From an uncultured Aquimarina sp. (GTDB lineage: Bacteria; Bacteroidota; Bacteroidia; Flavobacteriales; Flavobacteriaceae), in assembly GCA_947500545.1 (NCBI GenBank), contig CANMSO010000003.1, forward strand, positions 496,001-560,000: DNA of 64,000 nt, in the 5' to 3' direction. The notes beneath the pieces are model-generated. The model was not told where the DNA came from. It ran no database searches and saw nothing but the letters and a program-made list of their open reading frames with translations. Every line of letters begins with the position of its first letter. The stretch's first letter is position 1. A program made the position numbers and the translations under genes. Shown here piece after piece: positions 54,635-63,661 of this stretch.

Positions 54635-57600
54635 TTACTCCTCTTCTATACTTTTAAGGTTATCGCCAGATGTTCTGTCGATCAATTTATTATAAGGGTC
54701 AATACCGGCTTTTAGTGGTTTCTTATCGGTAACAATAGTAAAGGTATTCTCACCGGGCTTTAACCATTTTCGCTCCAGGTAAAATGGGTTTTTAAGCGGT
54801 ACTTCCTGCTCGTCTACAATATCTTCGCCAAACAATCCAACCTCGATATAATTGGTTTTGTCATCGGTGCGTTCTTCTTTTCCTTTGTTGTCATAATAGA
54901 TCTTTTTAGAATCTACAGTAAAGGTAGTCTCGTACTTGCCATTATCTAGTTTTTTGGTCTTGGCAGCAGCAACGCGGTTTTCATACATTACAATCTTTTT
55001 AAAACCATCTTCTACAGCATATTTTAAAGAATCAGGAGCTACACTATAAATTACATCAAACAAGTTTTCTGAAGTAGGGTAGACGCCTTTTTCAAAATTC
55101 TTATACTCGTTGGTGAAATCCCTAAGTGCGGTATTGATTTTATCTTCACCAATCAGGTCTTGTAATTCATACATCACCATAGATCCTTTGCGATACCAAA
55201 TATGTTGTCCCGTTTCTACATTAATTAGTGATCTTTCTGGTTTAAAACTAAAGGCTCTATTTCTTAAGTAATCATCCAAAGAGTATTTTAAGAAGTTTTT
55301 GATCCCGTTTTCTCCATATTCATGCTTCATGGTCATTAATGACGTATATTCAGCAAGGGTTTCAGAAATAATATTTGCACCAGAAGTTTTACTTGGGGTT
55401 ACCAAATGTCCCCACCATTGGTGCGCTACTTCATGAGTTGTCACTCTAAATGCATAGTTAAAGTCTTCAGCTTTATCAAAATCGGCAGCAAACCCAAAAT
55501 CTTCAGAATACGGTATTGTGGTAGCAAAAGACTGTGCAAAAGTCGTATGTGCAGGAAATTCTACAATCCTAATTACTGAATTTGGATATTCTAAAAAGTT
55601 TTTAGAACAGTAATCTAATGCAGCCTTAATACCTTCTATAAAAAACTCCAGATTCCGTTTATGTTTTGGAGAATGGTAAATCTCGATAGTTACTTTTTTG
55701 CCGCTAGGAGCAATCCAACTATCTTTTTCTACATCATATTTGGCAGACCCTATATTAAAGAATAAATCAGTTTGAGATTCTAGCTTATAATGAAAATAAG
55801 CTCGGTCGTTTTCTTCCCAATTTTTTACCAATTTACCTGGCATGAGTGCAGTTTGATCTATTGATGTACTTACCACAGCTTCAAAATTGATATAATTCGC
55901 ATCTTCATTAAATAAATTCTTCTTCAACGCGGTAGAATCTGTACGAGGAGGGAATAGATAATCAAGTTTTTCTAACCCATATTTTTTACGAACTCCATTT
56001 TCGATCAAACTTCTATCATAATGAAACCTTGGAAAAATACTGCTGTTAAAGAAAGATCCATTGTGCAATACTTCGGTTTCTCTGGCATTTGCAAAACCTT
56101 TGGTCTCTGCAAATACTTCAATAGTTAGCTCTGCAGTTTCATTAGGTTGCATTGCTTTGGGAAGCTTATAGAAATACATCCTGTATACAGAATCAGATAC
56201 TACAGGAGATAATTCTTTCCCGTTATATACCACTTTATCAAGACTTGTATGGCCGTTAGGGTATTGTACTTCTAGCAGTAGGGTGTCTATTGCAGTGTCG
56301 TAATTATTGATAATTTTATACTCCCCACGGGCTCTAACATTTCTTTCTTTTGGGAAAACATCAATATAGGTCTTAAGATCTGTTACTTGCGGATGTGCCT
56401 GACCTATATATTTTGCATATTTTTTTTCGGCATCTGCTCCTACTTTTTCAGAGTAATTACCGTCTTCAATTTTGTTGAGTACCTTAAGGTTATAATAGCT
56501 GTATCCCGCAACAGATATAAAGGCAACGGTCACACCCGTAAGCATTGCAATTGTTTTGGTGTTGAATCGTTGTTTTGCGAGTGTCAATCGTTCTTTTGCA
56601 CTAGAAAAGAATCCGCGTGTCCAGAAAATTTTACCAATCACCGTCAAGATTCCGGTTAATAGGATCCAGTACAGATTTAACCAGGTAATTCCCGTAAGAT
56701 AGTGTCCAAAACCATTTAAATCACTCAGAAAAAATGGAGTAGTTGATCCGTAAATCAACATTGGGTTCGTGCTTTTAAAAGCAAGAGATACTAATAATGG
56801 TAATCCAATATATATGAGGATAACAACAAAATGACCCAAAAACTTATTGTTTACCAATACATGAATAAAAAATGCGAGTAAAACCGTAGTCAAAAAACTA
56901 GGGAATATTAGTAAAAAGTTATAGACAAAAGACATGTCTAATTCATAGCCAAAATATCCATTAAACGTCTGAAACAAAACACCCACGATAACATTAACCA
57001 ACGTAAGTACAATCGATACCCCAACCAATGAGATAATTTTTGAAAAGTACAAGCTCGAATTGCTTATGGGTAGTGCATCATAAAACACAAAAGTTTTATT
57101 TTTTCTGGTCCTGTGTACGGCTTCTCCAGAATAAATCACCAAAATGATCACAGATAACAACGTAATTCCACCAGAGATATAGGTTACGATATATCGAGTT
57201 AATGGCAAATTAGGCGTACCATACGTTTTGTTTGCCTGAAAAATAGTAATCAACGAGATGATAATCCCAATAATTAATAAAATGATAAAAACAGGATCTT
57301 TTATAATAGATAAAAACTCGATCTTACTAAGCGAAAATAGTTTTTGTCTCTCAGATTTTTTTGTGAATACTTGGGTAACTGACTTGATTAAAGATGGTTG
57401 GTATTCATCATTATCAGCCTTATTTGTTTGTTTGGTAGATAGTAAAAACTTCTTGTAATCAAATTTGAAATAGGTAATCAAGAATAACAACAATCCTAGT
57501 CCAAACCAAAGGATACGATTGATCAAAAATTTACCATAGATTGGCAACTGATTCAGGTTTAGCTCATTGATAGACCAATACTTTTTGACAAAGCTAAAGG

Positions 57601-58237
57601 CTCTATTTCCAAAAGGATCCAGATATACGGTTAACCATTGGTTATCTATGCTTCGCATCAAGTCTCCGGTGATGCTGTATAAAACAAATAAGCAAATCCC
57701 ACCAAGGTAAATAATGGGCATTTTCTTAAAAAACGCCATTAAACAAAAGAACAAAGAGCCAATTAAAAAGGCATTGACTTGTAAGATAAAAAGAAAGGGT
57801 AGAAGGTATGATGATAGGTTAAAACCCATATACTCTCCGTAATCCGGGCGATCCATAAAAGCACCCATCCCAAATCCGATCATTGCACCAAGCACGATAA
57901 AGATATTAAGCAACGTAGCTATAGAAAAACTACCCAAAAACCGACCTAGCACATAGGCTTTTTGCTTTATAGGAAATGTAAAATACGTTTGTGCCGTTTT
58001 GTGATCCTTATCTCTAAAGATAGGAACCCCCATGATTGCTGCATAAAAGAAAATTGAGATAATTGATACTGGCCCCATTACTCCTACAATATTGTTGGGG
58101 CTATTTACGAATTGTGCAGTAACAGATTTTTCAAAAAAAGCGATTAAAAAAGCAATCAAAAGTCCTAAAGCAGCATAAATCCATGTTGCAGGCCTGTTTA
58201 GGCGATATTTTAATTCAAATAAGAATATTTCTTTCAT
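54635..58237 (-). CDS. ABC-2 type permease fused to an M1 family aminopeptidase
   Basis: A 1200-residue protein. The first ~590 residues are polytopic (about 12 hydrophobic helices), starting MKEIFLFELKYRLNRPATWIY, with a second ABC-2-like half after ~300 (LFSLSKIEFLSIIKDPVFIILL). The rest is an extracytoplasmic gluzincin peptidase: the zinc motif HEVAHQWWGH is near residue 935 and the third ligand lies in NIISETLAEY, 18 residues later. A catalytic Tyr candidate and C-terminal helical part follow. The ATPase gene upstream overlaps it by 4 bp. The fusion suggests a transporter that cleaves peptides at the outer face; the substrate is unknown. Confidence 0.93.
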   Translation of the reverse strand: MKEIFLFELKYRLNRPATWIYAALGLLIAFLIAFFEKSVTAQFVNSPNNIVGVMGPVSIISIFFYAAIMGVPIFRDKDHKTAQTYFTFPIKQKAYVLGRFLGSFSIATLLNIFIVLGAMIGFGMGAFMDRPDYGEYMGFNLSSYLLPFLFILQVNAFLIGSLFFCLMAFFKKMPIIYLGGICLFVLYSITGDLMRSIDNQWLTVYLDPFGNRAFSFVKKYWSINELNLNQLPIYGKFLINRILWFGLGLLLFLITYFKFDYKKFLLSTKQTNKADNDEYQPSLIKSVTQVFTKKSERQKLFSLSKIEFLSIIKDPVFIILLIIGIIISLITIFQANKTYGTPNLPLTRYIVTYISGGITLLSVIILVIYSGEAVHRTRKNKTFVFYDALPISNSSLYFSKIISLVGVSIVLTLVNVIVGVLFQTFNGYFGYELDMSFVYNFLLIFPSFLTTVLLAFFIHVLVNNKFLGHFVVILIYIGLPLLVSLAFKSTNPMLIYGSTTPFFLSDLNGFGHYLTGITWLNLYWILLTGILTVIGKIFWTRGFFSSAKERLTLAKQRFNTKTIAMLTGVTVAFISVAGYSYYNLKVLNKIEDGNYSEKVGADAEKKYAKYIGQAHPQVTDLKTYIDVFPKERNVRARGEYKIINNYDTAIDTLLLEVQYPNGHTSLDKVVYNGKELSPVVSDSVYRMYFYKLPKAMQPNETAELTIEVFAETKGFANARETEVLHNGSFFNSSIFPRFHYDRSLIENGVRKKYGLEKLDYLFPPRTDSTALKKNLFNEDANYINFEAVVSTSIDQTALMPGKLVKNWEENDRAYFHYKLESQTDLFFNIGSAKYDVEKDSWIAPSGKKVTIEIYHSPKHKRNLEFFIEGIKAALDYCSKNFLEYPNSVIRIVEFPAHTTFAQSFATTIPYSEDFGFAADFDKAEDFNYAFRVTTHEVAHQWWGHLVTPSKTSGANIISETLAEYTSLMTMKHEYGENGIKNFLKYSLDDYLRNRAFSFKPERSLINVETGQHIWYRKGSMVMYELQDLIGEDKINTALRDFTNEYKNFEKGVYPTSENLFDVIYSVAPDSLKYAVEDGFKKIVMYENRVAAAKTKKLDNGKYETTFTVDSKKIYYDNKGKEERTDDKTNYIEVGLFGEDIVDEQEVPLKNPFYLERKWLKPGENTFTIVTDKKPLKAGIDPYNKLIDRTSGDNLKSIEEE

Positions 58238-59121
58238 ATCGCTGCCTCCTTTTCTTCTTTTTTGTTAATGCAATAGAAGTAGAAATCTTCAAGATCATTA
58301 TTTACAGGCTCAAAACCATCTCCAGGGTTAACATCACTATATACATTTACATAAAACTGTCCACCTCTTAGATAATTAGATAGTACAGTAAATTCGTTTT
58401 CAATAGATGCTAATGCAGATTTATCAATATGCTTTCTAAATACTTTTCCGTTTAATCTATTGGATAATTCTTGTGGATTTCCTTGCTCTAGTATTTTCCC
58501 TTCATTAAAAACCGCCATGTTTTTACATAAGTTGGTCACATCATCTACAATATGAGTACTTAGGATCACTACGGCATTTTCACCTAATTCACTCAATAAA
58601 TTATGAAAACGGTTACGTTCTAAAGGGTCAAGCCCAGCAGTGGGCTCATCAACAATAATTAGTTTTGGATTACCAAGTAATGCTTGTGCAATCCCAAAAC
58701 GTTGTCGCATACCACCAGAAAAATCTCCAAGGTTACGGGTTCTAAATTTATATAGATTTACCTTATTCAATAAATCGGCAACATACCCTTTACGCTCTGC
58801 TTTATTGGTAATTCCTTTTACTTTGGCGATATGATCCAGCATCATCTCTGCAGAGACCTTTGGGTAGACTCCAAAATCCTGAGGTAGGTACCCCAAAACT
58901 TTCCGAAGTTCTTCAGGTTGTTTAAAAACATCAATACCGTCAAAATCTATAGTGCCAGAATCTGCAAGTTGTAATGTGGCTATTGTTCTCATTAATGAAG
59001 ACTTACCTGCCCCATTAGGGCCTAAAAGACCAAACATTCCTTTTTCTAAAGTCAAAGTAACATCATTCAATGCTTGAGTTCCGTTAGGATAGGTCTTATT
59101 AAGATTTTTTATGGTGAGCAT
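58234..59121 (-). CDS. ABC transporter ATP-binding protein (partner of the M1-fused permease)
   Basis: A 295-residue ATPase of the ABC-2/CcmA-type: Walker A GPNGAGKSS near residue 34, Q-loop LPQDFGVYP, signature FSGGMRQRFGIAQAL, Walker B LIIVDEP with TAGLD, and a His-switch in LSTHIVDD. The last ~75 residues (RKHIDKSALASIENEF...) form the accessory C-terminal region usual for this class. Its stop codon overlaps the start of the permease/M1 gene (ATGA). Confidence 0.95.
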   Translation of the reverse strand: MLTIKNLNKTYPNGTQALNDVTLTLEKGMFGLLGPNGAGKSSLMRTIATLQLADSGTIDFDGIDVFKQPEELRKVLGYLPQDFGVYPKVSAEMMLDHIAKVKGITNKAERKGYVADLLNKVNLYKFRTRNLGDFSGGMRQRFGIAQALLGNPKLIIVDEPTAGLDPLERNRFHNLLSELGENAVVILSTHIVDDVTNLCKNMAVFNEGKILEQGNPQELSNRLNGKVFRKHIDKSALASIENEFTVLSNYLRGGQFYVNVYSDVNPGDGFEPVNNDLEDFYFYCINKKEEKEAAI

Positions 59122-59292
59122 ACGCTTAAAATTTGCAATTTATGTATTGTAAGGTTAGTACAACTTGTTAAGGTTTTGTTACAATATTAGCTATATTTTT
59201 TAAGTAAAATTACCTTTAGATATGTATTTATTAATAATCTGAGGTAACAGATATATCAGTATATTTACAACCATCAATTTTTATAGTTAAGA

Positions 59293-60267
59293 ATGCAACA
59301 ACTTCGCAGAAACAGAAGACTAAGAACCAATGATGCAATTCGTTCTTTGGTCAGAGAATACACCATTACCCCACATGATTTTTTGGTTCCCCTTTTTGTA
59401 GTAGAAGGAAAAGGAATAAAAGAAGAAATCCCATCAATGCCCAATTATTACAGGTATAGTTTGGATTTACTTAAGGATGAGGTTAGAGAACTTTGGTCTC
59501 TGGGATTAAAATCGGTATTACTTTTTGTAAAAGTTCCTGATAATCTTAAAGATAATAAGGGAACAGAAGCCTTAAACCCAGATGGCTTGATGCAAAGAGC
59601 TATTAAAACAGTAAAGGATGCAACTCCCGATATGTTGGTGATGACAGATGTAGCCTTGGACCCATACTCGTCGTATGGTCATGATGGTATTGTAGAAGAT
59701 GGCTATATCGTTAATGATGAAACCTGTGAGGTTCTTGCAGAAATGTCATTAACTCATGCCCAGGCTGGTGCTGATTTTGTTGCACCAAGTGATATGATGG
59801 ATGGGCGTATTCTTTCTATTAGAGAAATACTCGAAGAAGAAAATTTTGTGAACACCGGGATCATGAGTTATAGCGCCAAGTATGCTTCAGCTTTTTATGG
59901 ACCGTTTAGAGATGCACTAGATTCTGCTCCGGGTTTTGGAGATAAAAAAACATACCAAATGGATTTTGCCAATCGTGATGAAGCGATCAAAGAAACATTA
60001 ATGGATATCGAGGAAGGTGCGGATATTGTTATGGTGAAGCCGGGGTTATGCTATCTGGATCTGGTAAGAGATGTTAGAGATGCTGTAGATGTACCTGTAG
60101 CAGTATATCAGGTCAGTGGTGAGTACGCCATGCTCAAGGCAGCGGCAGAAAAAGGTTGGTTGGATCATGATGCCGTAATGCTAGAGCAGGTTATGGCGTT
60201 TAAAAGAGCAGGCGCGCAAATTATTGCGAGCTATTTTGCTAAAGACGTAGTGAAGCTTTTAGGTTAG
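59293..60267 (+). CDS. hemB: Porphobilinogen synthase, zinc-independent type
   Basis: A 324-residue protein. The active-site lysines lie in the FYGPFRDA-flanking strand (MSYSAKYASAFYGPF) and in MVKPGLCYLD. The metal loop reads DVALDPYSSYGHDG (residues 119-132) where zinc enzymes have Cys-rich DVCLCxYTxHGHCG, so it should be the Mg2+/K+-dependent class. It condenses two 5-aminolevulinates to porphobilinogen, the step between HemL and HemC. It is 43 kb from the haem operon, transcribed divergently from the ABC/M1 pair. Confidence 0.96.
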   Translation: MQQLRRNRRLRTNDAIRSLVREYTITPHDFLVPLFVVEGKGIKEEIPSMPNYYRYSLDLLKDEVRELWSLGLKSVLLFVKVPDNLKDNKGTEALNPDGLMQRAIKTVKDATPDMLVMTDVALDPYSSYGHDGIVEDGYIVNDETCEVLAEMSLTHAQAGADFVAPSDMMDGRILSIREILEEENFVNTGIMSYSAKYASAFYGPFRDALDSAPGFGDKKTYQMDFANRDEAIKETLMDIEEGADIVMVKPGLCYLDLVRDVRDAVDVPVAVYQVSGEYAMLKAAAEKGWLDHDAVMLEQVMAFKRAGAQIIASYFAKDVVKLLG

Positions 60268-60295
60268 ACTTAAGAGAAAGATAGTGTATAGAGTT

Positions 60296-60372
60296 CCTTC
60301 TCCTTGGGGAGAAGGTTAGGATGAGGGGTTTTTTGAAAGGGCTTTCACCTTAATCCTCTCTCAAGGGACAGG
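60296..60372. repeat. Palindromic REP-like repeat, one intact and one decayed inverted copy
   Basis: CCTTCTCCTTGGGGAGAAGG (60296-60315, 8-bp arms) is followed by TTAGGATGAGGGG. A degraded reverse-orientation copy, CACCTTAATCCTCTCTCAAG..., covers 60346-60372. Palindrome plus TTAGG-type tail is the design of the DUF559-flanking repeats at 45.2 and 45.6 kb. No nuclease gene is present here. The stretch 60268-60456 holds nothing else recognisable. Confidence 0.65.
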
Positions 60373-60456
60373 AAATAAGAAGTTTCTACTTTTTATTGTG
60401 ATATTATCTTTCAAACAAGACTAAATAAGCTTGAAAATTCAATAAAATTACAATTT

Positions 60457-60846
60457 ATGGTAAGCAGGGATAGATTATATCAAACATTTGGAGAATTACT
60501 ATATGTGATTGCAATGAGTGATGGGGTCATCCAGAAGGAAGAAGTCGAAACTCTTGAGGAAATCTTGAAAGGCCATCCTAAGGGAGCGGATATCAAATGG
60601 TCATTTGATTATGAAAATACTAACCAAAATGATATCGAAACCTTGTACAAAAAGGTAATACAAGTATTTTCTGATAATGGTCCAGACTATGAGTATGATT
60701 TTATGATCTATGCACTTACCAAAATTGCTGAAGCCAGTAAAGGAATTCATCCTGATGAAGAAAAGCTAATCACTAATTTTTCTAAAGATTTACTGGAGCG
60801 ATTTATAGATGATATCGAAAAAATTAAAGAAAAATATAACGAATAA
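60457..60846 (+). CDS. TerB-like domain protein
   Basis: A 129-residue all-helical protein. YVIAMSDGVIQKEEVETLEEIL (~residues 17-38) fits the TerB family, where an acidic, calcium/metal-binding-like 'D-G-x-I-x-x-E-E' segment is conserved; a second acidic EASKGIHPDEEKLI repeat follows near residue 92. TerB proteins occur in tellurite-resistance and envelope-stress contexts, but other ter genes are absent, so no role is claimed. It lies 15 bp before the cytochrome c gene. Confidence 0.72.
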   Translation: MVSRDRLYQTFGELLYVIAMSDGVIQKEEVETLEEILKGHPKGADIKWSFDYENTNQNDIETLYKKVIQVFSDNGPDYEYDFMIYALTKIAEASKGIHPDEEKLITNFSKDLLERFIDDIEKIKEKYNE

Positions 60847-60861
60847 GTTTACTACCATTTT

Positions 60862-61263
60862 ATGCAAAAAATAGTCATATTACTTGCAACAATTGCATTG
60901 CTTTTTACAAGTTGCCAATCTGAGAAAAAAGAGAAACCAGATATAAAAATAGGAACAAAGAAAAAAGAAACTTCTTCTTTTGATGTGGGGAAACGCATTT
61001 TTAATGGTAAAGGAAAATGCTATACCTGTCATAAAATTGATAAGAAATCTATTGGCCCAGGAGTAGTAGAGATCATGAAAATTTACAAGGAACAAAATGC
61101 AGATTTAATTGCATTTTTGAAACAGGAAGCAGAACCCATTGTAGATCCCGAAACGTATGCGGTAATGAAAACAAACTTTGCGATTATCAAAACATTTACC
61201 CAAGAAGAGCTTAAAGCACTGCAAGTTTATATGAATGATGTAAGCAACGGTAAAACAGAATAA
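60862..61263 (+). CDS. Cytochrome c lipoprotein
   Basis: A 133-residue protein with a lipobox signal (LLFTSC, Cys18), a Lys-rich linker, and a single class I haem-c motif CYTCH (residues 53-57) in KRIFNGKGKCYTCHKIDKKSIGPGV. M102 (YAVMKTNF) is a plausible axial ligand. A membrane-tethered electron carrier, presumably in the periplasm. Its stop codon overlaps the start of the DinB-like gene (TAATG). Confidence 0.9.
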   Translation: MQKIVILLATIALLFTSCQSEKKEKPDIKIGTKKKETSSFDVGKRIFNGKGKCYTCHKIDKKSIGPGVVEIMKIYKEQNADLIAFLKQEAEPIVDPETYAVMKTNFAIIKTFTQEELKALQVYMNDVSNGKTE

Positions 61264-61778
61264 TGAATAGACTCTTAATTGTATTTTTTTTAATCTCGGG
61301 CTCAATAATGGCGCAACAATTTACACCCAAAGAAGCTTTTTTAGAAAAGTGGAAGAATTCTCAGGAATATCTATTAAAAATTGCAGAGCAAATGCCCGAA
61401 GATAAGTATGATTTTAAGCCTACAGAACGTGAAATGGATTTTAAAAATCAATTGCTTCACATTCGTGGAAATATGCTTTGGCTGGGAACGACCCACTTTT
61501 CAGAAGAAAAATTCGACAAAAATGCCTTAAAAGAAAACCTTCCGGAAACAAAATCCGAAACGATTAAAACTCTGAAAGAGGCTTTTGAATATGTGTATAC
61601 CCAAGTGCAAAATACAGATGATGATGATTTTAAGATAGAGGTAGACTTTTTTGCCGGTCGTAAATCAAAACTTCAAATCCTTAATTTATTACAGGATCAT
61701 GTGACACATCATCGTGGGCAACTGATTGTTTACTTAAATTTGAACGGTATAGAACCTCCTCGTTATGTAGGATGGTAA
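61263..61778 (+). CDS. Exported DinB-fold protein
   Basis: A 171-residue protein with a signal peptide (MNRLLIVFFLISGSIMAQ) and a DinB/YfiT four-helix fold: KWKNSQEYLLKIAEQMPEDKYDFKPT, LLHIRGNM (metal His), and DHVTHHRGQLIVYLNLNGIEPP (two further metal His). DinB proteins are thiol-related metalloproteins; the export signal places this one in the periplasm. Translation is coupled to the cytochrome c gene by a one-base overlap. Confidence 0.88.
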   Translation: MNRLLIVFFLISGSIMAQQFTPKEAFLEKWKNSQEYLLKIAEQMPEDKYDFKPTEREMDFKNQLLHIRGNMLWLGTTHFSEEKFDKNALKENLPETKSETIKTLKEAFEYVYTQVQNTDDDDFKIEVDFFAGRKSKLQILNLLQDHVTHHRGQLIVYLNLNGIEPPRYVGW

Positions 61779-61786
61779 TGATATAC

Positions 61787-61855
61787 AGATTGCTTCATTT
61801 CATTCGCAATGACTAATAGAATTGTCATTACGAGGAGTATGCGACGAAGTAATCT
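61787..61855. repeat. Dispersed palindromic repeat, complete unit
   Basis: AGATTGCTTCATTTCATTCG-CAATGAC (61787-61813) and GTCATTACGAGGAGTATGCG followed by ACGAAGTAATCT (61824-61855) are imperfect inverted halves. The second half recurs at 63491. This is the GTCATTGCGAGGA...GAAGCAATCT type of repeat known to be scattered through Bacteroidota genomes. Confidence 0.65.
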
Positions 61856-61919
61856 TTGGGCTTAAAAAGACAAAAACATATTACAAAAACCGTACTTTAG
61901 TAGCATATTTAAAATAACC

Positions 61920-63005
61920 ATGACCTTACTCTTAATTTACGCAGTACTTTCTATTTTCTTTTCGTTTTTATGTTCGATCTTAGAAGCGGTGCTGCTTAGC
62001 GTTACTCCAACATTTGTAAATCTAAAGATGAAAGAGGGAAAACCATACGCCACAATATTAGAAAACTTAAAGAAGGATGTAGATCAACCTTTGATCGCTA
62101 TTCTTACGCTTAACACAATCGCACATACCGTAGGAGCAATTTTGGTAGGAGTGCAAGCAGAATCATTACCTTATAAATTTGAAATACTTGGTATTAATAT
62201 GGTTGGAATTGTATCAGCAATTATGACAATGTTGATTCTGGTAGTTTCGGAGATAATTCCTAAAACTATAGGGGCGACGTATTGGAAACAATTGGCCAAC
62301 TTTACTTCGAAAGCGTTGATTGTATTGATTGCTCCACTAAAATATACGGGATTATTATGGCTACTTAGGCTTACAACCAAACTTATTGGCGGTAAGGGAC
62401 ACCATGGATCTGTACTAAGTAGAGAGGATTTTACGGCTATGGCAGATATTGCAGAAGAAGAAGGTGTTTTTGAAGAATCAGAATCCAAAGTAATTAAGAA
62501 TTTATTGAATTTTAAAGCTGTTTTGGCAAAGAATATCATGACGCCCAGAAGCGTGCTTAAACTTGCTCCCGAAGAGCAAAATATCAAAGACTTTTTCGAA
62601 GCTAATAAAGAGTTACGATTTTCAAGAATACCTGTTTACAAAGATAATCCCGATCACATTACCGGATATGTACTCAAAGATGAGGTGTATAAGGAAATGG
62701 CAGAGGACAAACATGATAAAAAACTTGGCGACTTAAAACGACAAATATTTGTTGTTGATCGTAACACCGCGGTGCCTAATTTATTCGAAAAATTAGTAGA
62801 ACAACGCGAGCATATGGCATTAGTGGTTGATGAATACGGTTCTGTAAGTGGTGTGGTTAGTATGGAAGACGTAATCGAAACTCTTTTGGGGTTAGAGATC
62901 ATGGATGAAAGTGATAAAGACACAAATATGCAAGAACTGGCTCGTAAGAATTGGGAAAATCGAGCAAGGCGATTAGGTATCTTAGACGATAATCCTGAAG
63001 AATGA
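61920..63005 (+). CDS. CNNM/hemolysin-C family transporter-like protein with CBS domains
   Basis: A 361-residue protein. A DUF21/CNNM transmembrane region fills residues ~1-170 with four hydrophobic segments (MTLLLIYAVLSIFFSFLCSILEAVLL; FEILGINMVGIVSAIMTMLILVVSEIIPKT). A CBS pair follows: NIMTPRSVLKLAPEEQ (~202) and ALVVDEYGSVSGVVSMEDVIETLLG (~300-324). CNNM proteins handle Mg2+ or Co2+ efflux; the C-terminal CorC_HlyC domain is missing at this length. The stop overlaps the ogt-like start (ATGA). Confidence 0.92.
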   Translation: MTLLLIYAVLSIFFSFLCSILEAVLLSVTPTFVNLKMKEGKPYATILENLKKDVDQPLIAILTLNTIAHTVGAILVGVQAESLPYKFEILGINMVGIVSAIMTMLILVVSEIIPKTIGATYWKQLANFTSKALIVLIAPLKYTGLLWLLRLTTKLIGGKGHHGSVLSREDFTAMADIAEEEGVFEESESKVIKNLLNFKAVLAKNIMTPRSVLKLAPEEQNIKDFFEANKELRFSRIPVYKDNPDHITGYVLKDEVYKEMAEDKHDKKLGDLKRQIFVVDRNTAVPNLFEKLVEQREHMALVVDEYGSVSGVVSMEDVIETLLGLEIMDESDKDTNMQELARKNWENRARRLGILDDNPEE

Positions 63006-63481
63006 TTCAAACGGCATATATAGAAACACCCTTGGGGATTGCTACATTATCTGGTGATGAAAATGGAATAACCAATGTTTCAGTTACTCAAGAATCGGTA
63101 GAAACACCTTCAACAGAGATTCCTTCTTATTTACAAGATACAGTGCTTCAATTACAAGAATATTTTATTGGACAACGCACTACTTTTGATCTTAAGCTAA
63201 ATCCATCAGGAACTGATTTTCAGAAAAAAGTATGGCAAGAACTGCTAAACATTCCTTTTGGTAAAACTGCTACGTATTTGGATATGGCCAAAAGATTAGG
63301 TGATCCCAAATGTATACGCGCGGCAGCAAGTGCCAATGGTAAAAATCCGTTGTGGATCATTGTCCCATGTCACCGTGTGATCGGTAGCGATGGATCGCTC
63401 ACAGGCTATGCGGGTGGATTATGGCGTAAAAAGTGGTTGCTTGATCATGAAAACCCTGTAAAGCAACAATCATTGTTTTAA
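63002..63481 (+). CDS. ogt: Methylated-DNA-[protein]-cysteine S-methyltransferase
   Basis: A 159-residue protein with the acceptor cysteine C123 in WIIVPCHRVIG, the DNA-binding RAAASANGKNP helix before it (residues 106-116), and the C-terminal LTGYAGGLWRKKWLLDHE. It repairs O6-alkylguanine by irreversible transfer to that cysteine. Its ATG overlaps the CNNM-like stop, hence the same operon. Confidence 0.94.
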   Translation: MIQTAYIETPLGIATLSGDENGITNVSVTQESVETPSTEIPSYLQDTVLQLQEYFIGQRTTFDLKLNPSGTDFQKKVWQELLNIPFGKTATYLDMAKRLGDPKCIRAAASANGKNPLWIIVPCHRVIGSDGSLTGYAGGLWRKKWLLDHENPVKQQSLF

Positions 63482-63490
63482 AACCCCTCG

Positions 63491-63523
63491 GTCATTACAA
63501 GGAGTACACAACGAAGTAATCTC
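63491..63523. repeat. Dispersed palindromic repeat, half unit
   Basis: GTCATTACAAGGAGTACACAACGAAGTAATCTC matches the right half of the unit at 61824-61855 with a few substitutions. It lies directly after the ogt-like gene. Confidence 0.6.
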
Positions 63524-63551
63524 TCAATTTATATTTTTAATATACTTTTCT

Positions 63552-63591
63552 CAGTTTCAAAAAATGAAACTCTGGGATCTTATTATTGCAT
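63552..63591 (+). other. Two-part intergenic motif, copy 2 (operator-like)
   Basis: CAGTTTCAAAAAATGAAACT, then 12 nt, then TATTGCAT; the dyad is a GTTTC/GAAAC inverted repeat about an A-rich centre. It lies 71 bp before the serine hydrolase ATG. Copy 1 is at 50133-50172. Confidence 0.5.
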
Positions 63592-63661
63592 GATGGGTTG
63601 TTCACTTTTTTTAATTAAATTGGCATGAACTCAATTTTTCGCACTAATAAAACTTAAACAG

